DNA from: Psylliodes chrysocephalus
Taxonomy: Eukaryota > Arthropoda > Insecta > Coleoptera > Chrysomelidae
Assembly: GCA_927349885.1 (NCBI GenBank)
Contig: OV651830.1
Location: 17,709,393-17,773,392, forward strand
Length of the DNA: 64,000 nucleotides
Reading direction: 5' to 3'
Shown here: in pieces, positions 1 through 11,600 of the stretch
How positions within the stretch are numbered: position 1 is the first letter of the stretch
Layout: each line of letters starts with the position of its first letter
Translations under genes and position numbers: made by a program
The notes under the pieces: model-generated
The model's input: only the letters and a program-made list of their open reading frames with translations
Database searches by the model: none
What the model was told of the DNA's origin: nothing

Positions 1-2049
1 TATTTCCTAAAATTGTAATAAATGTACCTGAGCTATTACAAGTTTTGGGTCTTTTATTGGTCCATTATAAATATAAGCTGTACAAAACAATAGAAAAAGG
101 TTTGGACAGGCCAAAAACCCTGTGTATTAAAGATTACACAGCCGTATCTTAAGATTATTTTCAATAAGTACCTATTTGCCAATTTTGTTTTATTTTAATT
201 CCAAGAATTTCTTACAGTAATCGAATTATAAGTAGATAAATACCTTTCCAACAAATTTCACTGAAAATGCGATTATAGGTTTTCCATTTAGTAAGGAGGC
301 CCAAGTTGTGTATTCTTGACAGTTTACTAAATGTCGTTTAGTTGCAACTTGCAAGGTGCAGTGTGAATTCTAGTGTGATCATGGAAAATTTGGAAGGGCC
401 GCGTAAACGACAAAAAATCGGTCCTTTAACAGTTAATGAAAAAACATTAATATTTAATTGTTTTAAATCATTTACAAACATTTATGTAAAAGTGTTGTTG
501 AAACAGTGGAATTAGTTAGTAGTACGCTTGGTGTTTGGAAATCTACGATTTACAGAGTTGTTAAAGAAGAGAAATGTGGCGGGTTTCAAACAGCACGTAA
601 AGCTCCAGGAAAACCAAAATTTCAATAAGAAAATCTTTTAAAAGAAAGACTTCGAAGGAAAGTGCATGCGTTCTTCTTTAGAAAAAATTTCTGACAGTAG
701 ACAAAGTTCTTGCCACGGTTCGAGATGATAAGGATTACCCTGAAATGAGTCGAAGCACACTATGGAAACTTTTGAAAGAAATAGGTTTTCTATGGAAAAA
801 TCATTCCAGAAAGTCTATTTTAATAGAAAGAAGCGATATTGTAGTATGTAGAAGAAATTACCTAAGGACTATAAAAGAAATGAGAAACCAAAGAAGAAAT
901 ATATTTTATTTAGATGAAACATGGACCAACGAGGGACATAAACCAAATAAATTTTGGCAAGATGAAACTGTTACAAGTCGAAGACAGGCTTTTTTAAATA
1001 ATTTATTTACTGGTTTAAATCCACCATCAGGAAAGGGGCGCAGACTAATAATAGTACACATCGGTAGTTCAAATGGTTTTGTTAAAGGTGGTTTATTGAC
1101 TTTTGAATCTACTCGTACCGGTGACTACCATGAGGACATGGAATGCTGATGTCTTTAAAGAGTGGTTCGAACAAATTATAGACCTTCTTCCTCAGAACTG
1201 TATAATAGTAATGGATAATGCAAGTTATCACTCGAGACTTATAGAAAAAATGCCCACAACCAAGTGGTTAAAAAAAGATTTACAGAATTGGCTAAATTCA
1301 AAGAATATTAAGTTCCATCCCGGTTCTGTGAGAAAAGAACTGTATCATTTGTGTTCCCTTTATAAAGAGAAATTCAAAACATATGAAATTGATGAAATTG
1401 CAAAAAATCGTGGGATGACGGTGGTTAGATCACCACCATATCATTGCGAAGTAAACCCTATTGAACTGATATGGGCACAGATAAAGGGAAAAGTTTCAAG
1501 AAAAAATAATTCTTTTAAAATGAGTGATGTTAAACAGTTGTTTTTGGAGGCTGTAAATAATGTGAAGCCTGAAAACTGGGAAAAGGCAGTAAATGATACG
1601 ATTAAAGAAGAAGAGAAAATGTGGAAGTTGGACAATATTACTGATGAAATGATCGAGCCACTCATTGTAAATATTGGTTGCGACAGTTCATCTTCTGATT
1701 TCGATTCTGATTTGGATTTGTAGGTAAGAAGTAGTTTTTATATTAAAATTATTATTTATGAACGTAACGTTGTTTAAAAGTCAAAGTTTAAACCCTTATT
1801 CCTACATAACTCGTTTGACACAATGTTCTTAACATACCTTGTGGAAAAATAAAACATTTTAGAAAAAATTGCACTTTTTTACCTTCAGCTGTTTAGAAGT
1901 TATAAGCAGGTTAATTAGGTGAAAATATAAGTGTATACTCGAGGAATAACTTCAAAAAATATTTTAACTGTCTACTAAAAGAAGTGATACGCCTATGGAT
2001 TACGAACGCTTTATTATTTTAATACTCTCTCATACATAAAAATAGACTA
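1..2049 (+). mobile_element. Sailor-type (DD82E) Tc1/mariner element, copy 1, left end outside window
   Basis: This is a near-identical copy of the element at 5673-7780. Window base 1 corresponds to base 5767 of that copy, so roughly the first 94 bp including the left terminal repeat lie outside the window. The right terminal repeat ends at 2049 (...AATAGACTA) followed by TA, the usual target dinucleotide. The body holds a broken transposase and a trailing AATAAA near 1847. The family call comes from the transposase (82 residues between the second and third acidic residues, best measured in copy 2) and from my knowledge that DD82E defines the Sailor group of IS630-Tc1-mariner elements. Confidence 0.85.
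381..1723 (+). pseudogene. DD82E Tc1/mariner transposase, inactivated (copy 1)
   Basis: The normal product is a cut-and-paste transposase that binds the terminal repeats and catalyses excision and insertion at TA. The likely start is ATG 381 (MENLEGPRKRQK, a basic N-terminus). A helix-turn-helix stretch (KSTIYRVVKEEK) follows, then the catalytic domain: first D in YLDETW (codon 913), second D in VMDNASYHS, and the final E in NPIELIWAQIK. It ends in an acidic, serine-rich tail. The frame is broken several times. The ATG frame does not join the helix-turn-helix frame, TAA replaces a leucine codon near 626, and one extra G near 1138 (GACATGGAATG versus GACATGAATG in copy 2) splits the catalytic core into two frames. 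It cannot encode a working enzyme. Confidence 0.85.
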
Positions 2050-2051
2050 TA

Positions 2052-2740
2052 GTGTGAAATTCGTCTGTTATGGTCAAAATTAAAATATAAAAATATTTTT
2101 AAAAAATCAAAGGACGAGTCTACTTTTGTGCATCTCCCTACTCCAGAACTACTGGATTATTATTATTACCTTAATAAAATATAAAGATTTTGTAGATTAA
2201 ACATTTTATTATCTATCACTTACCATAAATTTAAGAGCTACTTTTTAGAAATCAATTAATAGATAATCCTTATCTCCAGACTATTTTGCTTATCTTGTTC
2301 AAATATCATCAAGATTAATAGGTGCTTAACCTACCTCAATATTTTTTATTCTGCCTTTCCAAAAAATAAAAAATAATATATTAAAAAAATGCAGTTATAC
2401 AAGATAACGTTTTATTTTTTTACATTTTATTTATTTCAAGTTTTATCTGATAAGTATAGGCACTCGTATTTATCGATATCAGTTTATTTTCTAAAGTGAA
2501 TAATGGATGATGTGTATTGAATGCAGATTTTTTATTGCCATGTATGAAATTGGTATGTGAAATTTTATTACTTGATTAAAAAAGCGTTAATAAATGTTTT
2601 TGCGTAACACAAAAAAGTTATAGTATATTTCAAGAAGACCTATTATATTCTACAAAATCTTTCTTAAATGATTTAAGGCACATTTTTGTGAATTTTTTTT
2701 GACCACACAGTTGAAATCTGTTTATTTAAACTAATGATAC
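2052..2740. other. AT-rich spacer between Sailor copy 1 and the hAT element
   Basis: No coding potential or RNA gene is visible. The stretch is low-complexity AT-rich DNA. Near 2145-2280 it contains weak echoes (ACTGGATTATTATTATT, then ATAATCCTTATCTCCAG) of the 69-bp repeat that flanks Sailor copy 2, but the match is too loose to call a copy. Confidence 0.4.
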
Positions 2741-2822
2741 ATTATACTGCAGTGCTCCGCAACCGGTGTGCCGCGGCACACTGGTGTGCCGTAAGCCGAC
2801 TTGAGGTGTGCCGCTCTTGCAG

Positions 2823-2847
2823 ACAATACGAATCAGATTCGTATTGT
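2823..2847. repeat. Perfect 12-bp-arm hairpin in the hAT 5' leader
   Basis: ACAATACGAATC (2823-2834), one A, then GATTCGTATTGT (2836-2847) are exact inverted complements. It lies about 75 bp inside the left end of the hAT element, where subterminal transposase-binding sites often lie. A binding role is inference only. Confidence 0.8.
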
Positions 2848-3011
2848 AGCGAGACCCGCGAAAAATAAAGCAATCTGACAACAGCGCCGATGGTAAACGT
2901 CTATCCGTCTATCGGCGCGGCGCGGCGGCTTGATTCTCGAAGGCGACTAAACTAGAAAGATCCGTGCCGTTCGAGGCGCGACTCGATGTTTTCCTGAACA
3001 TCGCCACTGCC

Positions 3012-3040
3012 TATATAAGCGCGCCTGTCGTCGCTCAGAG
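3012..3040 (+). promoter_or_regulatory. Candidate TATA/initiator core promoter of the hAT transposase
   Basis: TATATAAG at 3012-3019 is followed about 25 bp downstream by CTCAGAG, whose TCAG resembles the arthropod initiator. The spacing fits a TATA-initiator core promoter and would give a leader of about 180 nt before the ATG at 3220. No transcript data are available. Confidence 0.5.
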
Positions 3041-3219
3041 ACTCAGAGAGAGTCGAATAGTCAAGTGAATCAGATAAATACGCGGGCAAACAAATAAATC
3101 GTAGAGTGAAATAAATAGTGAATTGCTATATAAATAAATTCTTGTGCCTTATAAATAAGTGAACTGGACTAAGTTTTGTTGCAGTATCTACTTTTATAAA
3201 TAACTATAGTGCTTCAAAT

Positions 3220-5076
3220 ATGGATAAATTTTTGCTGAAATCACGAGCAGATGACGAAGAACCTAGCACAAGCTCCAGCATAAGTGCTGCAAAAAGAGCA
3301 AAAAAGGTGCTGAAAAGGAAGTACAATCAAGACTACCTTCGATATGGTTTCACTTGGTGTGGCGACGAAGCGGCTCCAAAGCCTGAATGCGTCATTTGCG
3401 GTGAACAGTTGTCAAATGAAGCAATGGTACCCAGCAAACTAAACCGTCATTTGATCACAAATCATCCCAGTTGCGTCAAAAAAGACATTCAATTTTTCCA
3501 ACGGCGCTTGGATCAAAATAAGAAACAAAAGCAGTTTATGAAATCGGCGGTTACGGTTTCTGAAAAGGCATTAGAAGCAAGCTACCTTGTTGCAAAATTA
3601 ATTGCACAACAAAAAAAACCGCACACTATCGGTGAAACGCTTATTAAACCAGCATGCATGGAAATTATTAGACTTATGCTTGGGCCAAACGAAGTTAAGG
3701 ACGTGAGTAAAGTTTCTTTGTCGGCCGATACTGTTAAAAGACGTATCCAAGATATGTCAAGTGATATTTTGGGAACACTAATTAAAAAAATCATTTCGGC
3801 TGGAATTTTTGCGCTTCAAATCGACGAATCAACCGATATTAAAAATAAAGCACAACTGATGGCTATTGTACGTTTCGTTGACGAGGACTCTATTAAAGAA
3901 CATTATTTATTTTGTAAGGAGGTTCCAGAGAGAACTACCGGTGAACAAATTTTCCAAGTAACTGATAATTTTTTTAAAATACATAATATTCAGTGGACCA
4001 ATTGCGTTGCTATTTGTACAGATGGTGCTGCTGCAATGATGGGCAGTAAGAAAGGTTTTGTATCTTGTGTAAAACAAAAAAATCCGTCAATACAAATTAC
4101 ACATTGCTGCATACATCGAGAAGCATTGATGGTCAAAAATTTGCCCGAACAGCTTTCGATCACAATGAATGAATGTATTAAGATCATAAACATAATTAAA
4201 TCGAGAGCCTTAAATTCGCGAATCTTTGGAATAATCTGTGAAGAAATGGGAAGCGAACATGAATCCTTACTGTTTTATACAGAAGTTCGTTGGTTATCCC
4301 GGGGAAAAGTTTTAGCTCGACTGTTTGAACTTCGCTACGAAGTGCGTGAGTTTCTTTCAAGTCAAGATATGTACGATCTATGCCAGCACCTTCATGATGA
4401 ATACTGGATAGCCAAACTTGCATACATGGCGGATATATTCGAACATCTAAATAAACTTAATAAAAAAATGCAAGGACGGAATGAAAATATATTGACGTGC
4501 TCCGATAAATTACAAGGGTTCAAAAAGAAACTTGAACTTTGGCAGGAACAGTTGCAAAAAGGATGTCTAGAAATGTATCACAGGACCAACCACAGTACGA
4601 TCGAAAACAAGCAGTTGATTGTGGATTTGGCCCAACAACATTTAAGTATGCTTCAACAAAAATTTGAATACTATTTCCATTCTATCAACACGGAACAATA
4701 CAATTGGATTCGAAATCCTTTCGCAACCAATGCAATAAGTTCCACGGAAGCACTGCCATTGCAAACTCGAGAGGAGTTCACAGAATTAAGTAATGATATG
4801 ACCCTAAAACTTAAATTCGACGAAGTTCCGTTAGATGTTTTCTGGATTTCCATCAAGACAGAATATCCACGCATCACCGACAAGGCCATCTTCACACTAC
4901 TTCCGTTTTCCACAACATATTTATGTGAGCAAAGTTTTTCAACGCTTGTATTAATTAAAAATGATAAACGGTCATGCTTAAAAGATCTTGACCAAGAAAT
5001 GAGAGTTGCGCTGTCTAAAATTGAGCCGAATATAAAACTTTTGTGTTCAACGAAGCAAGCGCAGGTATCACATTAA
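3220..5076 (+). CDS. hAT-family transposase, intact, 618 aa
   Basis: Cut-and-paste DNA transposase acting in the nucleus on the 16-bp ends of its own element. The start is the first ATG after the leader. Residues 1-40 are basic and serine-rich. Around residues 60-90 there is a BED-like zinc finger (CVICGEQL, then HLITNH). The RNase-H-like core shows the hAT signatures: D202 (QIDESTDI), D268 (CTDGAAAMMG), the CxxH motif C296/C297-H299 (HCCIHRE), W358 in EVRWLSRG, and the catalytic E570 in YLCEQSFS within the C-terminal hAT dimerisation region. The length is normal for this ZBED-like group. There are no stops or frameshifts, unlike every other transposase in the window. It resembles the family often annotated as zinc finger BED domain or SCAN domain-like proteins. 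Domestication is unlikely because both transposon ends are still present. Confidence 0.95.
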   Translation: MDKFLLKSRADDEEPSTSSSISAAKRAKKVLKRKYNQDYLRYGFTWCGDEAAPKPECVICGEQLSNEAMVPSKLNRHLITNHPSCVKKDIQFFQRRLDQNKKQKQFMKSAVTVSEKALEASYLVAKLIAQQKKPHTIGETLIKPACMEIIRLMLGPNEVKDVSKVSLSADTVKRRIQDMSSDILGTLIKKIISAGIFALQIDESTDIKNKAQLMAIVRFVDEDSIKEHYLFCKEVPERTTGEQIFQVTDNFFKIHNIQWTNCVAICTDGAAAMMGSKKGFVSCVKQKNPSIQITHCCIHREALMVKNLPEQLSITMNECIKIINIIKSRALNSRIFGIICEEMGSEHESLLFYTEVRWLSRGKVLARLFELRYEVREFLSSQDMYDLCQHLHDEYWIAKLAYMADIFEHLNKLNKKMQGRNENILTCSDKLQGFKKKLELWQEQLQKGCLEMYHRTNHSTIENKQLIVDLAQQHLSMLQQKFEYYFHSINTEQYNWIRNPFATNAISSTEALPLQTREEFTELSNDMTLKLKFDEVPLDVFWISIKTEYPRITDKAIFTLLPFSTTYLCEQSFSTLVLIKNDKRSCLKDLDQEMRVALSKIEPNIKLLCSTKQAQVSH

Positions 5077-5487
5077 TCAGTCATCATCATGTCAAAATAT
5101 TTATTACTATTGACGTGTCAACAGAAGTAAATTTAGTATACCTACCTGTCCTACCTAGTATTTAGTATAGTTCTCATGTATGTACCTATTTGTATTTTTC
5201 ATTCTATCTGAATAATAAAAAAAAATAAAAAAAAAATATGTATTATGTCCTGAGTGAAAATTTTGATGCCCCAAATCTGAAAGGGGCTTCTTCACATTTT
5301 AAAACAATAAAAAAAACTAAGGTAGTTTGGACATCCATAAATAATTAGTATACATGGAGTGAACTGACCCCCGACCTAGCTACGCCACTGCTATAAATAT
5401 ATTTTAGATTTTGGTGTGCCACGAAATTCTAGGGAGCAGTTTGGTGTGCCTCAGATGAGGAAAGGTTGCGGAGCACTGCATTATAGT

Positions 5488-5601
5488 ATGACATTCAAAG
5501 AATATTGTGTCAAATTTTCATGTAGAAATATTAAAAAATACGATAATAGCAGCAATTATACGGAAGCATCTCGGAAAAAAGTAGAATTGCGGTGCCCCTC
5601 C
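5488..5601. other. Short spacer downstream of the hAT element
   Basis: AT-rich DNA. The short open frame across it is not supported by any recognisable domain. Confidence 0.4.
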
Positions 5602-5670
5602 TAACTCGGTGCTGGATTATCAGAAATAAAAAAATCAAAGCTCTTTTTATTGATAATCGTTTTCTCCAGG
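5602..5670 (+). repeat. 69-bp direct repeat, left copy, flanking Sailor copy 2
   Basis: It starts TAACTCGGTGCTGG and ends TTTTCTCCAGG, and is repeated essentially without change at 7781-7849. It abuts the left TA of the Sailor element. Tc1/mariner elements duplicate only TA, so this is not a target duplication. Confidence 0.9.
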
Positions 5671-5672
5671 TA

Positions 5673-7780
5673 TAGTCTATTTTTATGTATGAGAGAGTAA
5701 TAAAACAGCATTTCTAATTCAAAACTTAATACGGTCATTTTAAATATTTTTACAGAATAATCTAAATATTTCCTAAAATTGTAATAAATTTACCTGAGCT
5801 ATTACAAGTTTTGGGTCTTTTATTGGTCCTTTATAAACATAAGCTGTACAGAACAATAGAAAAAGGTTTGGACAGGCCAAAAGCCCTGTGTATTAAAGAT
5901 TACATAGATTATTTTCAATAAGTACTTATTTGCCAATTTTGTTTTATTTTAATTCCAAGAATTTCTTACAGTAATCGAATTATAAGTAGATAAATACCTT
6001 CCCAACAAATTTCACCGAAAATGCGATTATAGGTTTTCCATTTGGTAAGGAGGTCCAAGTTGTGTATTCTTGACAGTTTACTAAATGTCGTTTAGTTGCA
6101 ATTTGCAAGGTGCAGTGTGAATTTTAGTGTGATCATGGAAAATTTGGAAGGGCCGCGTAAACGACAAAAAATCGGTCCTTTAACAGTTAATGAAAAAACA
6201 TTAATATTTAATTATTTTAAAACATTTATGTAAAAGTGTTGATGACACAGTGGAATTAGTTAGTAGTACGCTTGGTGTTAGGAAATCTACGATTTACAGA
6301 GTTGTTAAAGAAGAGAAATGTGGCGAGTTTCAAACAGCACGTAAAGTTCCAGGAAAACCAAAATTTCAATTAGAAAATCTTTTGAAAGAAAGACTTCAAA
6401 GGAAAGTGCATGCGTTCTTCTTTAGAAAAGAATTTCCGACAGTAGACAAAGTTCTTGCCACGGTTCGAGATGATAAGGATTACCCTGAAATGAGTCGAAG
6501 CACATTATGAAAACTTTTAAAAGAAATTCCTATGGAAAAAGCATTCCAGAAAGTATTTTAATAGAAAGAAGCGATATTGTAGTATGGAGAAGAAATTACC
6601 TAAGGACTATAAAAGAAAGGAGAAACCAAAGAAGAAATATATTTTATTTAGATGAAACATGGATCAACGAGGGACATAAACCAAATAAATTTTGGCAAGA
6701 TGAAACTGTTACAAGTCGAAGACAGGCTTTTTTAAATAATTTATTTACTGGTTTAAATCCACCATCAGGAAAGGGGCGCAGACTAATAATAGTACACATC
6801 GGTAGTTCAAACGGTTTTGTTAAAGGTGGTTTATTGACTTTTGAATCTACTCGTACCGGTGACTACCATGAGGACATGAATGCTGATGTCTTTAAAGAGT
6901 GGTTCGAACAAATTATAGATCTTCTTCCTCAGAACTGTATAATAGTAATGGATAATGCCAATTATCACTCGAGACTTATTGAAAAAATACCCACAACCAA
7001 GTGGTTAAAAAAAGATTTACAGAATTGGCTAAATTCAAAGAATATTAAGTTCAATACCGGTTCTGTGAGAAAAGAACTGTATCATTTGTGTTCCCTTCAT
7101 AAAGAGAAATTCAAAAAATATGAAATTGATGAAATTGCAAAAAATCGTGGGATGACGGTGGTTAGATCACCACCATATCATTGCGAAGTAAACCCGATTG
7201 AACTGATATGGGCACAGATAAAGGGAGAAGTTTCAAGAAAAAATAATTCTTTTAAAATGAGTAATGTTAAACAGTTGTTTTTGGAGGCTGTAAATAATGT
7301 GAAGCCTGAAAACTGGGAAAAGGCAGTAAATCATACGATTAAAGAAGAAGAGAAAATGTGGAAGTTGGACAATATTACTGATGAAATGATCGAGCCACTC
7401 ATTGTAAATATTGGTTGCGACAGTTCATCTTCTGATTTCGATTCTGATTTGGATTTGTAGGTAAGAAGTAGTTTTTATATTAAAATTATTATTTATGAAC
7501 GTAACGTTGTTTAAAAGTCAACGTTTTAACCCTTATGCCTACATAACCCGTTTGGCACAATGTTCTTAACATACCCTGTGGAAAAATAAAACATTTTAGA
7601 AAAAATTGCACTTTTTTACCTTCAGCTGTTTAGAAGTTATAAGCAGGTTAATTAGGTGAAAATATAAGTGTATACTCGAGGAATAAAAAATATTTTAACT
7701 GTCTACTAAAAGAAGTGATACGCCTATGGATTACGAACGCTTTATTATTTTAATACTCTCTCATACATAAAAATAGACTA
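5673..7780 (+). mobile_element. Sailor-type (DD82E) Tc1/mariner element, copy 2, both ends present, 2.11 kb
   Basis: The left end reads TAGTCTATTTTTATGTATGA after TA 5671-5672. The right end is its inverted complement, closing at 7780 before TA 7781-7782. The terminal repeats are about 28 bp. It is highly similar to copy 1 (1-2049) over the full length, including the non-coding 5' and 3' parts, with scattered substitutions and small deletions. Both copies are non-autonomous because their transposase genes are broken. Confidence 0.9.
6135..7460 (+). pseudogene. DD82E Tc1/mariner transposase, inactivated (copy 2)
   Basis: Same enzyme as copy 1. ATG 6135 starts MENLEGPRKRQK but reads into a stop at about 6231 before reaching the helix-turn-helix frame (KSTIYRVVKEEK). 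That frame then ends at 6508-6510, where TGG has become TGA. Just after it, a short deletion (near 6525) relative to copy 1 shifts the frame. From there to 7460 the catalytic domain is open: D at codon 6651 (YLDETW), D at 6951 (VMDNANYHS) and E at 7200 (NPIELIWAQIK). That leaves exactly 82 residues between the second and third acidic residues, so the chemistry residues survive although the DNA-binding part is disconnected. Confidence 0.88.
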
Positions 7781-7849
7781 TAACTCGGTGCTGGATTATC
7801 AGAAATAAAAAAATCAAAGCTCTTTTTATTGATAATCGTTTTCTCCAGG
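7781..7849 (+). repeat. 69-bp direct repeat, right copy
   Basis: Matches 5602-5670 and follows directly on the Sailor right end, sharing its TA. A simple reading is that the element inserted at the TA joining two units of a pre-existing tandem dimer. Confidence 0.9.
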
Positions 7850-8630
7850 TAACACTAAGAGGGTTTTTCAAAATTTTAATTTTTTACTTTTTGGGGACAC
7901 TTTTAAGTAGAAAACGCGATTCTTGCGAAAAAAATATACAATTTTGTTATTATAAAATAGAAAAGTATTAACAAATTTAAAAATAAATCTACAGCGTTAC
8001 CTCGTAAATTATTTGCAGAAACAGTGTTTCGAAATATGTATTTAAAATCTTCTGAAATCTCAAAAACAAAAAAGCTAAGTTAATAGTTTACTAGCAAAAG
8101 ATAATCGCCACTCATATTTATTCGAACACCTAGCTCCGATATTTACCAAGCGATAGCTCTGCATTCAGCGTTTTAAATCACTGAAAGTTTCAGATGAATT
8201 TTGATTCGGATCTAAAGTGGGATCTTCTTCAAGAACCGCTTTACTTATTTTTATGAACATTTGTTAGCCACCATACTATAGGCATTTCTTGATATTTTTG
8301 AAGTAGTACACGATCCAGCTGTTTTTTTTTCAAGACTCCATGGCACTGAAAAAAAGAAAAAACATACTTTAACTACATATAGAAACAAAACTGAAAAATA
8401 ATGATAACTAAGCATGCCACTCATCGTATTTTGCACACATAGCATTTATACAAATTATCATGCACACAGAAAACACTTGTGTCGAAGATAGTAGAATACA
8501 AAACAAGTAAGAAACGTAACCTTGTAGTTTTACTAGTTTTTCTACCACATTCACCCACCCATAAACGCATACAAGGATATTAAAGAAAATATTTCAATAC
8601 TTACAAAATTACCTTCCGTCAGTCTAGTTA
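7850..8630. other. AT-rich DNA before the satellite, no gene seen
   Basis: No domain, RNA gene or transposon end is recognised. Short open frames here have no family resemblance and no supporting context. Confidence 0.4.
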
Positions 8631-8639
8631 CTGGATTTG

Positions 8640-11600
8640 AACAAGTCGAACAAAAAGTCTTATTCATATGAGAAAAAAGTTTTGTTTAAAAAATTATTCT
8701 TGATAAAATGTTCTGCATCACTTGAGATCACGTGTATAAAATTGTTTAAGACATACTGTATTATAGATTGTGACGTGCTCTTCGAGCACGTTGTTAATAA
8801 CAATATCTCAATAAACTATGTTGTTAACTATGTGCTCGAAGAGCACGTCGCAATCTGTTACACAATGTGTTCCAACAAGTTTTATTGGTATGAGGAAAAG
8901 TTTTATTTAAAAAAATATTTCTGATAAAATGTTCTGCATCACTTTGAATACACTTTATTGTTAATGACGTGCACACAGTGTGTTCCAAAAAGTTATACAC
9001 GTAAGAAAACTTTTTCTCACATGTATACATTTTTTAGGCTATAATATATAACAGATTGCGTCGTTATTAACAATATCTGAATACACTTTGTTGTTAACGA
9101 CGATCCCAAAGAGCACGTCGCAATCTACTATTCAGTGTGTTCCAAAAAGTCTTATTCATATGAGAAAAAGTTTTGTTTAAAAAATTATTCTTGATAAAAT
9201 GCTCTGCATCACTTGAGATCACGTGTATAAAATTGTTTAAGACATATTTAATATATTGCGACGTGCTCTTCGAGCACGTTGTTAATAACAATATCTCAAA
9301 ACATTGTTATTAACGACGTGCTCTTCGAGCACGTTGCAATCTGTTACAAGATATGTTCCAAAAAGTTTCATTCGTATGAGGAAAAGTTTAAAAAAATATT
9401 CCTGATAAAATGTTCTGCATCACTTGAGATCACATGTATAAAATTGTTTAAGACATATTGTTTAATAGATTGCGACGTGCTCTTCGAGCACGTCGTTAAT
9501 AACAATATCTCAAAACATTGTTATTAACGACGTGCTCGTCGCAATCTGTTACAAAATATGTTCCAAAAAGTCTTATTCATATGAGAAAAAGTTTTGTTTA
9601 AAAAATTATTCTTGATAAAATGCTTTGCATCACTTGAGATCACGTGTATAAAATTGTTTAAGACATATTTAATAGATTGCGACGTGCTCTTCGAGCACGT
9701 CGTTAATAACAATATCTCAAAACATTGTTATTAACGACGTGCTCGAAGAGCACGTCGCAATATCTTACAAAATATGTTCCAAAAAGTTTCACTCGTATGA
9801 GAGGAAAAGTTTAAAAAAATATTCCTGATAAAATGTTCTGCATCACTTGAGATCACATGTATAAAATTGTTTAAGACATATTGTTTAATAGATTGCGACG
9901 TGCTCTTCGAGCACGTCGTTAATAACAATATCTCAAAACATTGTTATTAACGACGTGCTCGTCGCAATCTGTTACAAAATATGTTCCAAAAAGTCTTATT
10001 CATATGAGAAAAAGTTTTGTTTAAAAAATATTCCTGATAAAATTTTCTGCATCACTTGAGATCACGTGTATAAAATTGTTTAAGACATATTGTTTAATAG
10101 ATTGCGACGTGCTCTTCGAGCACGTCGTTAATAAAAATATCTCAAAACATTGTTATTAACGAAGTGCTCGAAGAGCACGTCGCAATCTGTTACAAAATAT
10201 GTTCCAAAAAGTCTTATTCATATGAGAAAAAGTTTTGTTTAAAAAAATATTCCTGATAAAATGTTCTGCATCACTTGAGATCACGTGTATAAAATTGTTT
10301 AAGACATATTGTTTAATAGATTGCGACGTGCTCTTCGAGCACGTCGTTAATAACAATATCTCAAAACATTGTTATTAACGACGTGCTCGTCGCAATCTGT
10401 TACAAAATATGTTCCAAAAAGTCTTATTCATATGAGAAAAAGTTTTGTTTAAAAAATATTCCTGATAAAATGTTCTGCATCACTTGAGATCACGTGTATA
10501 AAATTGTTTAAGACATATTGTTTAATAGATTGCGACGTGCTCTTCGAGCACGTCGTTAATAACAATATCTCAAAACATTGTTATTAACGAAGTGCTCGAA
10601 GAGCACGTCGCAATCTGTTACAAAATATGTTCCAAAAAGTCTTATTCATATGAGAAAAAGTTTTGTTTAAAAAAATATTCCTGATAAAATGTTCTGCATC
10701 ACTTGAGATCACGTGTATAAAATTGTTTAAGACATACTGTATAATTAATTGCGACGTGCTCGAAAAGCACGTCGTTAATAACTATCTCTTCGAGCACGTC
10801 GCAATCTGTTACAAAATATGTTCCAAAAAGTTTCATTCGTATGAGAAAACGTTTTGTTTAAAAAAATATTCCGGATAAAATGTTCTGCATCACTTGAGAT
10901 CACGTGCATAAAATTGTTTAAGACATACTGTATAATGAATTGCGACGTGCTCGAGAAGCACGTCGTTAATAACTATCTCAATACACTTTGTCTTCGAGCA
11001 CGTCGCAATCTGTTACAAAATATGTTCCAAAAAGTTTCATTCGTATGAGGAAAAGTTTTGTTTAAAAAAATATTCCGGATAAAATGTTCTGCATCACTTG
11101 AGATCACGTGCATAAAATTGTTTAAGACATACTGTATAATGAATTGCGACGTGCTCGAAAAGCACGTCGTTAATAACTATCTCAATACACTCTGTCTTCG
11201 AGCACGTCGCAGTCTGTTACACAATGTGTTCCAAAAAGTTTTATTCGTGTGAGGAAAAGTTTTGTTTAAAAAAATATTCCGGATAAAATGTTCTGCATCA
11301 CTTTGAATACACTTTATTGTTAATGACGTGCACACAGTATGTTCCAAAAAGTTATACACGTAAGAAAACTTTTTCTCACATGTATACATTTTTTAGGCTA
11401 TAATGTATAACAGATTGCGTCGTTATTAACAATATCTGAATACACTTTGTTGTTAACGACGATCCCAAAGAGCACGTCATAATCTACTACTCAGTGTGTT
11501 CCAAAAAGTCTTATTTATATGAGAAAATGTTTTGTTTAAAAAAATATTCCTGATAAAATGTTCTGCATCACTTGAGATCACGTGTATAAAATTGTTTAAA

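Larger units (their letters stand above)
2749..5479 (+). mobile_element. Complete autonomous-looking hAT transposon, 2.73 kb
   Basis: The element begins GCAGTGCTCCGCAACC and ends with the exact inverted complement GGTTGCGGAGCACTGC, giving 16-bp terminal inverted repeats. It is flanked by an 8-bp target duplication with one difference, ATTATACT (2741-2748) and ATTATAGT (5480-5487), the length expected for hAT. It contains one long open transposase gene (3220-5076), a GC-rich 5' leader unlike the surrounding DNA, and A-rich polyadenylation-like sequence near 5210-5235. The motif GGTGTGCC recurs just inside both ends. The combination of both ends, a near-perfect target duplication and an unbroken gene suggests recent insertion. 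Confidence 0.93.

Noticed and set aside
2741..5487. Domesticated hAT host gene
   Set aside because: The transposase is still enclosed by exact terminal repeats and a near-perfect target duplication, so an ordinary transposon is the simpler reading.
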